A stretch of DNA of 64,000 nucleotides from Caecitellus pseudoparvulus (taxonomy: Eukaryota; Bigyra: Bicosoecida): NCBI GenBank assembly GCA_965644315.1, contig CBFFRQ010000018.1, positions 806,001-870,000 on the forward strand. Direction: 5' to 3'. Positions 40,344-49,852 of this stretch are shown here, in pieces. The position numbers and the translations under genes were made by a program. Numbering within the stretch: the stretch's first letter is position 1; every line of letters starts with the position of its first letter. The notes beneath the pieces were generated by a model that saw nothing but the letters and a program-made list of their open reading frames with translations, was not told where the DNA came from and searched no databases.

Positions 40344-42751
40344 ATGGCGGCCTGCACCACTGAGCGGCAACGTCAACTGAAGAGTTTCATCCAGCAGCAG
40401 CCACCAGTGTGGTTCCAAGCGGGAGATGCACAGCGTGTGCTCAGTGGGGAAATAGCTGCAGCTGAACTGCCGGTCTACGTATGCAAGGTGCCATTCTAGA
40501 GCTTGGTGACCCAGCGGATTTTGCGTTGCAGCCAAGGCCCTGCCTCCCCGCCCACGCAGAACCCGGATGCTTGTCAATTCGATAAAGAGTCGATGGAGAC
40601 ACGTTGCTTCGAAGGGTGAGCTTTGCACTGCTCCGGTTGAATGCGCAGGCAAGCAGCCATCGCTGTGTGCCGTTGTCCAGGTACACTGGCCCGCTTTGCG
40701 GAGCGTGTGCGGAGGGGTTCGGGAAGTCCGGGGATTGGGCCTGCGAGGAGTGCATGCAGGAGTATGCCAACATACTCCTCTTGGTAACACTTGCGGTGGC
40801 ATTGGCCCTGGGCTTGCACAGGGTCTTTCGCCAGGTCGTGTTTCAAGTCCGTTCGAAGGCAGAGGAGGTCAGGAGCAGCGGCGGGAGCAAGGCTCTCATC
40901 ACCCTCAAGACGCTGCTGAGCTTCTTACAACTGTCAAACTTGATGCTTGACTTCAACTTGCAGTGGCCAGGTATGATAACAGGGGTGTTTGGGGCTTTCG
41001 GCGCTGCCTCGGGCTCTCTCGTCAACGCAGCTTTCCTGTCTTGCTTGCTGAAGTGGAACGAACGCCACCGGCACCTTGTCCTCATACTTGTGCCTCTGCT
41101 GAGCATCTGCATCCCGGGTATTGTTGTGTGTGTTGTGAAGCTTCTACACCGACGCAAGCTCGCGCAGTGGCAGCGACGAGAGAGCGGATCGACCGAGCCA
41201 CGAGGGGACGCACCCCGGCTGCGACTTTACGGTGTGCCGCCTGACACGCTCCTCTCCACCGTCGTTCTCCTGTTGCTGTACTTGTCGTACCCAAGCGTGT
41301 CAAGGCAGGCCTTGCGGAGCATTGTCTGCACCGACATTGGGGGTCAGCCACTACTTTCCTTCGACCTGACTGTCCCGTGTGACAACTCTCACACGCCATA
41401 CCGAGTGTTTGCCTGGGTCCAACTCGCCCTTATCTCCCTTGGCCTTCCCATTCTCTCCAGCGCAACCTTGTACTACAAACGTAGGGTGCTGCACACTGAG
41501 GAGGTGCGGCGTGTGTACCACTTCTTGTACGCAGGCTACAGACCGTCTGTGTACTGGTTCGAGTCTGCACGCATGCTGACGAAGCTCGCACTGTCAGCAG
41601 CTTCGACGCTGCTCGTCGACAGCTCCTATGGGGCACGAGCATTCTTTGGCTTGCTTACCCTTTTGACGGGGGCTGGGCTGCAGCTCCAGCTCCAACCGTA
41701 CTCCTCACAAACTCAAGGAAAGTTGGAGCTCGCATCAATCTTGCTGTGCTTCTTCTACTTGCTCTCTGGGCTGTTCTTTGCCGCAGATTCGGAACATGAA
41801 TGGGTTGCTTTTCTGCTTGTGTGTGCTGTCGTCGGTGCAGCTGTGGCTTTCGTGGGGCTTTGCCTCTACCTCATTGCTCTGGACCTGTGGCGGTCGGAGC
41901 AGGCCACGCGCCTTGCACGCGCCATGTCTGCCAGCCTTGGTCGCCACCGTCGACACACTGTTCAGGCATTTTCCAAGTTGGTCACCGAAGCGATGCAAGA
42001 GAGGACCTTATTTGGTCGTTTCATGGCCTGGAGCCAGCATCAATCGGGGCCGTGGTCCTGCAACGGCTCCGCGTGCAGGGGCGGTACCACAGCCAGAGGG
42101 GCGAACGAAGACGAGGATCCTCCTCTCAGCACATCTAGCGTGACGACGAATTGGGAGATTTACACGACTGACGAAGGGGATGTGTACTTCTACAATCGCA
42201 AGACATTGGAGACATCATGGGACAAACCAGACGAGCTCACTCGCATCCAAGCCGCATCGGAAGCTGCTGCAGAAGCGTGGATCATGCAAGCTTCTCGCTC
42301 AACGGGCCTGAGGACCTACTACAACACTGTTACCATGCTGCGGCAGGACATGAGGCCGACTTGCATGCCGCTGCAGCGCAACGAGTGCTGGAGCATCTCG
42401 AAGGACCCGGCCACTGGACTTCCCCACTTCTACAACAGCTTTGATCAGGAGGCGACACTGGTGCTGCCTCCTGATTTCGTCCCAACCCCAGAAGAAGCAG
42501 CTCAGTACGGGTGGTTTCTGGACAGTATGCGCATGGCACAAGGCGGAGGCGAACCGTCACCCGCATCCGACAATCCCATGCTTGCAGGTGACGCCGAGAG
42601 TCTGGTGAGCAGTGCTGCGCCAGAGGGCTGGCAGCGCGAGGTCACGGAAGAAGGATGGCCCTATTGGCATTCGGAGGAGACAGGCGAGAGCTTCTGGGAG
42701 GAAGACTTCTTCTCGGTGGGTCCAGGGGGCGCTTCAGCCGGCGGCCCGTGA
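40344..42751 (+). CDS. EGF-like, multi-pass membrane protein with cytosolic WW domains
   Basis: I read three exons: about 40344-40487, 40560-40615 and 40681-42751 (756 residues if ATG 40344 is right). Joining restores a Cys-rich EGF-like run, VYVCKNPDACQF then CFEGYTGPLCGACAEGFG and ACEEC, seen just before the membrane part of large protist surface proteins. About eight hydrophobic segments follow. The cytosolic tail has a canonical WW domain near residue 556 (NWEIYTTDEGDVYFYN with a WDKP end) and three weaker WW-like segments after it, the last WQREVTEEGWPYWHS. WW domains bind Pro-rich partners, so this looks like a receptor or channel-like scaffold. No signal peptide is seen, and the 115 bp between CCDC61 and this start leave little room, so the N-terminus is uncertain; an upstream exon may be missed. 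The stop is 11 bp from the convergent gene's stop. Confidence 0.7.
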
Positions 42752-42762
42752 CGCAGGAAGAC

Positions 42763-44310
42763 TTACGGCAAGGCTCCCAGTGTCCGTAGCAGCACTTCGT
42801 CCGCATCTTGGCCACTCCGACGTGCAGCAGACCAGTCCACATAGGACATTGGTGCTTCTTTCAGCTCTGGACAAACAGAGCTGACGATTGAGGAGTGCAG
42901 CTGCACAACAGGGCGAAGCCCACGCATATGCTCTCCCTCGCTGGTGCTTTCGTGCGAGGCAGGCGTTCGAGCAGCAGGCGGGGCAAACAGAAAGTGCTGT
43001 GGGCCGTAGCATTGTAAAAACATCGCCATGTCTGGGAAATACAGGTGCTGGCAGAATGGCACCCTTCGTGAAGCATCAAAATGCATGAATCTGGCCCCCC
43101 GCTGTGCAAAGTGTGTCAGCGACAGGAACCGAGTGTGCACCTCTCCAAGCCAACTCGGGGGCTGGGAAGTCCAACCCTCTGGAGAGCCGCCAGTGTGCCA
43201 CTGCTGTGCTCTGGAGCGCTCAAGAAGGTGGACAGCTTTCTGCAGCGCGCTGAAAGCGGCTGCATGTTGCGCTGGCACGCCAGAACACGCAGAGCGGTCC
43301 TTTTGCGCACAGTGGTTGCGTGCCAAGAAGCCCGTCACGAGCGCCAAGACAGTTTGACGAGAGAGAGACTTGGCGGCGCGATTCAGCCCTTCGGGGTGGG
43401 CTTCCAGCATTCTTGCTGCATGCCAAAGGCACTCCTCTGCGGCGTGGCCGTGAGTATCCCACAGGTTCCCCACAGCCACAGCCTGAGCAAACAGCGCAGC
43501 ATCTTGAATAGACAGGGCACAGACCTTACCATCAACGTGGTGATTGATTATTGCCGCCACGAGTGGTGTGTCAGCCAGCCCAACTGCCACCTGTGCGTTC
43601 AGCGCACGCAGCGCCAAGCGAGGATGCATGGTCGCCACTGACTCCTCCAAACAGGGCTGCAACACCGCGAAACCACGTGTGAGGCGGCATCCGGCAATGC
43701 TAGCTGATTCGATGACGTCCACCATGTGGTTGAACAGCTGCGGCTCGTCCTGGGACAAGGACAGCTGCACAGAAGCTCGCTCAGCGGCCCAGAGCAGAGC
43801 GCGCAACGCTTGCCGAGTGCGAGGTGAAGCTACGTGAGGCATGAGCCCAGCAGCAACACGACATGTTGCAGCCACTGCATGCCACTCCTCGATTGGTGAG
43901 CTCTCAATTCGGCCCAGCACTGCCCGCAAATCACGCTCTTCAAGACCAGACAGCGGAAAGGCCAAGGCGGGCGGCATGGCAGGCAGCTTGGAGGGATAAG
44001 CAGCAGCTTCGAGCAAAGGCGCATCGAGCGCTTCCTTGCCACCTTGGAAGATGCAGCGATGGTGCCCAGGGCTTGAAGACGAGGCTGCCCAGTGTGTCAG
44101 CGCATCTACAAGTAAGGCCAGGGCGGCCAAAGCAGCCCCGGAGCCAGCCCGCACTTCAGCGTCCGCTGCCGCATCGATGAGGTTCCTGCCTACACAACTG
44201 TGCCACCTGCAGAAGACACCAGGAAATCGCTGTATTTGGCTCGGTACGCTTTTGGAGCGGGAGACTCGGCAACCAGCAACCAGCGTCCGAAGCACTGCCG
44301 GAAATTTCAT
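42763..44310 (-). CDS. Helical protein of unknown function with a mitochondrial-type N-terminus
   Basis: A 515-residue single-exon protein starting at ATG 44310. The first 45 residues are rich in Arg, Lys, Ser and hydrophobics with no acidic residue (LRTLVAGCRVSRSKSVPSQI), as in mitochondrial presequences. The rest is mostly Ala/Leu-rich amphipathic helices spaced like helical repeats (for example LRALLWAAERASVQLSL and LALRALNAQVAVGLADTPL), and the C-terminal quarter is less regular. The layout recalls organellar RNA-binding helical-repeat proteins such as FASTK/RAP or octotricopeptide families, but I see no RAP domain or diagnostic motif, so this is only an inference. The stop lies 11 bp from the end of the convergent WW-domain membrane gene. 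Confidence 0.65.
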   Translation of the reverse strand: MKFPAVLRTLVAGCRVSRSKSVPSQIQRFPGVFCRWHSCVGRNLIDAAADAEVRAGSGAALAALALLVDALTHWAASSSSPGHHRCIFQGGKEALDAPLLEAAAYPSKLPAMPPALAFPLSGLEERDLRAVLGRIESSPIEEWHAVAATCRVAAGLMPHVASPRTRQALRALLWAAERASVQLSLSQDEPQLFNHMVDVIESASIAGCRLTRGFAVLQPCLEESVATMHPRLALRALNAQVAVGLADTPLVAAIINHHVDGKVCALSIQDAALFAQAVAVGNLWDTHGHAAEECLWHAARMLEAHPEGLNRAAKSLSRQTVLALVTGFLARNHCAQKDRSACSGVPAQHAAAFSALQKAVHLLERSRAQQWHTGGSPEGWTSQPPSWLGEVHTRFLSLTHFAQRGARFMHFDASRRVPFCQHLYFPDMAMFLQCYGPQHFLFAPPAARTPASHESTSEGEHMRGLRPVVQLHSSIVSSVCPELKEAPMSYVDWSAARRSGQDADEVLLRTLGALP

Positions 44311-44654
44311 GCTGTCGACGATTTCCGCATGTGCCTCGGCTCAAGGGGGAAAAGCACACCACAGACCATGCTGGGGTCGCACAGTGGTGTGTGGAGATTC
44401 CGGGGTGCAGCATTTGCTGGCCTGGTGTTTAATGAATACTGTCATTTTCACCTTTGCCGAGCGTTTCACGAAGAAAGATGTAAAAAGAGGAGCAGTGCCC
44501 CGTCCGAAGATACTTCATCCGGGACTAAGGCCTCCACCCCGACAGGTTCCACATGTAGCAGATCAACGCACTAAAAGGCGATTCTAGCGCTCCAATGTGC
44601 GCGATTTGCATTGTACAGGTGGGGCCAGACTCATTCGCTGCTGTACAGCGAGGC
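44311..44654. other. Intergenic region between two minus-strand genes
   Basis: This 344-bp gap should hold the promoter of the helical-protein gene and the 3' end of the nucleotidyltransferase transcript. It is somewhat more AT-rich than its surroundings. I see no convincing open frame or structured RNA in it. Confidence 0.4.
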
Positions 44655-47600
44655 CTACTTGGAGTCACCAGCCGCCTGCTTTTCTCGACCGCCCCCACCG
44701 CCACCACGGCCACCGCGACGGCGGCCGCGACCGCGTCCGCGCCCTCGATGACCCCCGCGACCTCCTCGACCTCCTCTGTCGCCACGCCCAGCGTGGTCAC
44801 GTCCGCGACGAGATCGCCTGCCTCGAGTCTTCTTCCCACTCCCAGCCCCACCATGCGAATCGCTGTCAGCATCGGCAGCCTCGGCAGTCCCCACGGCCCG
44901 CCCTGCACGATCCCCAGGTGCCGGAGGTCGGGCGGATGCAGGCATACCTGGGGCGGCAGCGGCAGCGGCAGCTTGCGTAGTGCCCCCTGCTCGCATGGCG
45001 CCCTTGAAGCAGGCTTTGGCTTCGGCCAGGTGGCCCTTCCGGAGCAAGCGGCAAACTTCCCAAAATGCAGTGTCAGCCGCCCACCCACCAGCTGGGCGCG
45101 CCGTGAGCGCTGCGGGGAGCGCGGCAGCCAGCACCTTTTGCGACTCGCCATCTGGGCAGGCAAGCATGGTCGCGTCTGCCTCTGACGTCAGCGCCAGCAC
45201 TCGGACGAAGTCAGCCATGATGCGGGTGTGTCCGTCATCTTGCAAGACGCTGTTCAAGTCCCGCCCTTGCTCGAGGGGGTCCTCCAAGCTGAGCCTGTAC
45301 CGGCCGCGAACTGTGCCTTCCCAGCCACACGCTGCCCGGGTGAGCGAGTCCCGCAGCATGTCCCGCGGAGACATGCCCCCGCCACCGTCCATGTCCGGGA
45401 GCACGCTCAGGAAGTCAGACGTCATGCAGCTCTCTGGGCACTCCGTGTCGCGGGGCAGGAGGGCGCGGTCTCCCTCATCCCCGAAGCTGTGCGCCACCAG
45501 GGTCCGTGCACATGCCATGGACAGCGGGCTCCAGCGCGTTGCGTGCAACTGCAGTCCGCCCCCTGCGCCAGGGGCGGCGCCAGGCACCTCCCCGCGAATG
45601 CTGGCTGTGTAGCCGAGCGTCGAGCAGTGCAGCGTCATAACCTCCGCTGTGAAGCGCAACATGGCCAATGGAGTGCTGCAGACGGCGCCTGGCTCTGTGG
45701 CCCAAGAGCTTTGCAGGTGCGGTACCATGTCACTTGCTTTGTCCCAGTCGTCATCGGGGAAGGGTGCGCGAAACACATTGCGGTGCACGATCAAACTGTC
45801 CTTGGCCGCTTCTTTTGCTGTGTATCGCTCAGCTACAGGAATGCCTTTCTTTTGCGACTGCTTCACCGCTTTCAATGCCCTTGCGAACCGAACCTTGTCG
45901 CGAGTCAGGCACTTGGCTTGGTGCCTGGGCATGACCCGGTCTGAGGACAAGCCCACGTTGGAGCTGGCTTCGTACAGCATTGCCGTTCCTGCACGGGACT
46001 GGAAGTTCGGCGAGAGTCCCGCTCGCTGTGCGGCCCAAATGCCTATGACCACCCAGCTGTACGAGCTGAGAGTGCCCCATCGCGCCTGCGCAAGATCGCG
46101 GTGCTTGGCCCACAGCTTCAGCCCTAAGACAGACCGGCGCATGTCTGCTGTGGACATGCCGTACAGCTTCAACAGGCGTGTGTTGTACACGCCCATGCTG
46201 TTGTTGAAGCCGACATCGATCTCCATTCCAGTTCTCGAGTCAAGCCCGGAAACGATTGGGACTCGAGTGAATGAAATGCGTTGCAAGCTAGAGAAGCCAT
46301 CCCCCGTCCATCTGAGCGCGGAGAAAACGTCATCCAGTGGCTGCGAAGAGCGGCGCGTGAGAGGCAGTGATGTAGCACGGGATGGCAGGCGGGAGAGAGG
46401 CTCCAGTACATACCGCTGGATTTCCGCGGATGGAGCCCATGAGGCAAAGGTCTACGTCTGAAGAGGAGGTAGAGAAGCCGTTGCCACTGGAGCCGACAAC
46501 CGCAAGCTTGAAGTGTTTCGCCAGCTCGTGCTTTGGCACTTTGCGAACGACTCTTGAAGACCGCAAGACCTGCTCTACGTGCCGGCGCGTTTCCTCCACC
46601 ACTGCACTGATGTCTTTGACAGACGACAGAAGCCCAGAGGCAACCACATCTTCCGCCATCGCTGCGCCACCATCGGGGTGCTTGCCCAGCGCAGGTGGGA
46701 AGGGCATCTGGGGCACGGGAACTATGGGCGACACGCCGCCTTGCAATGCGCGGATGCGTGCAACAAGGAGGGACAGCATGAAGCCGAGGGCTGAGTGACT
46801 GGCAGCCGTGGACGCAGCGCTGATGGCCTGGAGGTGGTCTTGCGCGTCCCGTTCGAAATCGGGCAACACCGAGTGGAGTAGTTGACGCGTTGCCTTGTGA
46901 TGCACCTGGACGTCTGGAAACCCAGACCCTGGAAAGTGGTCTCTCGCTGCACGAAGAAGCTCCTGGACCTCCTCCGCGTCAGGAGCAGGGCCGGCAAGCA
47001 GCACGATTGGGAAGGCGAAGACGTCAGACCACATCACCCGGCAGCTGGCAGCGGCGGTCAGCGGGCTGGCGCTCGCAAAGTACGTGCAGATCTCCCTGGC
47101 AAGGGTGCGTGCAAGCGCATCCCCATCAATGCAGCCCTGCACAGAGTCAGCAGCGCCAGACCCCGGCAGAGTCGAGGGCATGCACAGAGCTAGCTCGGCC
47201 CATGTGCTGGTGACAATACCCGTGGGCGGCGTCGTTCCCAGCAACTGCGTGCGAAGCTGCCCCAGGAGCGACTTCTTATCACCAGCATCGTCTTCATCAG
47301 GCTCCGGGATGGCGTCCAGCTCAGGCACGAGGAGGTAGCGCGCCGTTGCCGATGCGAACAGGCCGTGGCACATTGACGCGCACGCCTCCTCAACGTCGCC
47401 AAGCATGGCGTAGAAATGCACGCCAGCCTGTGAGCCGCCCTTGCCGCCTGGGGCAGCTTCCGAAGGAGTAGCTTCGTCCGAGTCCCCTGCACTGCCCATG
47501 AATGCTGGGGGTGCTCGCAACAACGTTGGCACAGGTGGTAGCGGGATGACGTCGAAAGACTCAGCTGCGGTGTCTGCTGGAGAGAGAGGCAGCATGTCGG

Positions 47601-48201
47601 GAAACATGACTGTCGTGGCGGCAAGGTCCTGGTCTGTGTGCTCGGCGGGCAGGCGAGGCTGCAGTCCGACGGTGCATGCGGCAGAGATGAGAGCCCGGTG
47701 GACATGCCAACGGAGGACCTCTAGCAGTGCGTGCTTGGACACGCTCTGCAGGAGAAACGTGATGTCAGTATCATTGAACTTCACAGGCGTTGCCTTTGGC
47801 GTCTCACTTGCCGCTCCGCCCGACGCAGTGCTGCCGTCCCCACTCCCAGTGCCAGAGGCAGGTGTCGCTGCTGCTTGGGCAGGAGTCGGGTTGTGTCCAT
47901 GCTCTTGGATAAAAGGCTTGATCGCGTGTGCAAGTCCCTGCCACTCAGCTGGGAGACATGCCATCATGAGGGTGTACTCGTCCAGGGCTTGGGCATGCTC
48001 ATGCCCAACAATTGCAGCGAGTTGCAAGGCGTAGGCTGGAGGCGTGGTGGTTGGCGCAACCGCTTCCGCTACTGTTGGAGGCGAGGCGGGAAGGGCATCG
48101 AGCAGCTCGATAGCACACGTCGCAAAGCTAGAAAAGGAATCCTCTTCCAGCTTTTCCAGCTTCCGAACCAAGCCCTTCAGCTTGGAGGGGTCAACGGCCA
48201 T
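44655..48201 (-). CDS. Cid1/GLD-2-type terminal nucleotidyltransferase with RGG-rich tail
   Basis: Two exons, 48201-46414 and 46340-44655, join in phase across a 73-bp intron to give 1,157 residues. Non-canonical poly(A) or poly(U) polymerases of the DNA polymerase beta superfamily add nucleotides to RNA 3' ends. The catalytic GSSGNGFSTSSSDVD lies at residues 570-584 with metal-binding Asp582 and Asp584 at the end of exon 1. After the intron come LQRISFTRVPIV and the third Asp, D638, in GMEIDVGFNN. The central region includes LGLKLWAKHRDLAQARWGTLSSYSW, as in the family. The tail ends in a dense run of Arg-Gly repeats (about 44670-44850), expected to bind RNA and be methylated. The roughly 560-residue N-terminal extension is unrecognised. 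Whether it adds A or U cannot be read from the sequence. ATG 48201 is the first in-frame ATG; upstream codons come from a non-ATG extension. Confidence 0.85.
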
Positions 48202-48308
48202 GGTGTCAAACTCCGCACTGGCACACACTCCTCCACTACGAGAGCGCCAATCGCGCCCAGGCTTACTCAGGGTGGACGGGGGAGCGGAAGCTACGCGTCT
48301 GGATGCAT

Positions 48309-49534
48309 TCAATGACGGGGAGAGCTTGTCAGTGTGTTTTTGATTTTGTCGTGGCGTTGGGGGTTGACACGGCCGCCGTCACCTCCACAGCGTGTCTTGT
48401 CATCTTGCTCGTGCAACAATGGAGAGCGCAACGGAGTCCGGGGGGGCTGCACCCCACACGGGCAAAGTGTGCACGAAGGGAGGGCATCCTTGGCCAGCAT
48501 GAGGCAGAATGCTGCCATCATGGTGATAACACCTGCGATCTGCAGTGTGTCCAGGTGCTCGCCCAGCCACGCCACGTCAATAAGTAGGTTCACGGGGATG
48601 CCTACGACGACGCCCATGGCCACGACAAGCGGATGCGTGACCGCAACCCCAACATTGGTCAAGATGTTGCTGACGAGCCCAAGCGCACCGGAAGCCAGGA
48701 GGGGTGCCCAGGGAATGGCTCGGGCTGCGACGCGAGGCTCAGCCCCCAGCCCAGCAAGGGTGAGAGGGATGACCCACCCCACGGCAATGTTCAAGGCCCC
48801 CAAGCACCCCATGTAGTACGCAGTCTCAGCTGGAAGCGCCTTGCCCAGATGCTTCCGAAGAGAGACGTTGTACAGCGCAACGCTGGCACCGCCGCAGACT
48901 GCCAGGACACTGCCCAGAGCAGAGGCGCCCCCTGCCGCCGTCCATGGCTGAGAGATGAGTGTAATTCCTCCCGCTGACGTCAGGGCAGCCAGAGCCGGCC
49001 AAAGTCCCGGGCGCTCTTTTAACAGACACAGAGAGAGCAGGTACACGAAGGAAGGCGACGCTGCAAACAAGCTGGTCGCCAGGGACACTGGGATGATGGC
49101 CAGGGCTTGGGTGTAGCAGTAGTATGTGGTGAGCCACATGACATACTGTAAGGCAACAATGCGCAGTTGGCGCCGCCAAGGCTGCTCCCACAGTCTGGGC
49201 ACCATCGGACCATTCACGTCAACGGCCAGGCCCTCCGGCTGCACCTGGCACTTCACGAAGGCGTGCCAGGGGAGGAACATGAACATGTTAAATAGCGTGT
49301 ATATCCAGATGATGAGCGAAACCGCATGCAGGTCGCCAGAGTCTGGGGGTGGAGGGTCTTGGCGGGGTGAGGGGGTGCGGTAATTGTTGCATCGTGACAC
49401 TCACCTTGAGCAACTCTGGAGTACTGTGCAGAGCCCGCCCACGTCCCAGCAATCGCAAGAATCATGCAAGCAGGAAGGGCAACGTTCCGGCACTGCCAGG
49501 GGTGTCCATTCCGAGTCTTTGCGGGCTGTTCCAT
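48309..49534 (-). CDS. SLC35F-type drug/metabolite transporter
   Basis: Two exons, 49534-49405 and 49342-48309, join in phase 1 over a 62-bp intron to give 387 residues. The joined first helix (MILAIAGTWAGSAQYSRVAQ) runs into SLIIWIYTLFNMFMFLPW, restoring the first two membrane segments of the SLC35F/EamA-type transporters. About ten hydrophobic helices follow, including ALAIIPVSLATSLFAASPSF, a typical EamA core, and VSLRKHLGK at the midpoint of the two repeats. The substrate is unknown: nucleotide sugars, thiamine and other small metabolites are carried by members of this superfamily, and the closest family wording is of SLC35F3/F4/F5. The cytosolic tail is short and polar. The nucleotidyltransferase ATG lies about 107 bp downstream on the same strand; the BFR1-like gene is divergent upstream. 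Confidence 0.8.
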
Positions 49535-49852
49535 GGTGCCAGGGTTTCCCGCAACTCCTCAGCGCAGCGCCCGACTCTCGCCCCCTGCAGACCCAGCAAC
49601 ATGTAGGCACATGCGGCATGTAAACCCCCCTTGGGAAAATGGGTTTGTTTGTTAAACTGCTCCCCGCTAGATCCTGCACGAGGACGTCTCGGCCGCCCCC
49701 CGAAGCGTGGACGAGGCAGTGCAGCCTGCGCAAGTGTCGCTCGTCACGGTGGCAGGTTAGGCCAGACGGCACTTTTCACATGCACTGCACCCCCCCCCTC
49801 CACCGACGAGGACTCTGACGTGATTGCACCCGTCACCTCCCCTGCATTCATC
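49535..49852. other. Divergent intergenic region, candidate bidirectional promoter
   Basis: This 318-bp region separates the ATGs of the SLC35F-type gene (-) and the BFR1-like gene (+), so it should contain both start sites. Apart from pyrimidine-rich stretches near the plus-strand start I see no defined element. Confidence 0.4.

Noticed and set aside
44525-45163. 212-codon minus-strand frame overlapping the end of the nucleotidyltransferase
   Set aside because: It is a second frame through the RGG-encoding repeats; the catalytic gene's frame is the conserved one.
45228-45944. 238-codon plus-strand frame opposite the nucleotidyltransferase
   Set aside because: Antisense to a conserved catalytic domain and without similarity to known proteins.
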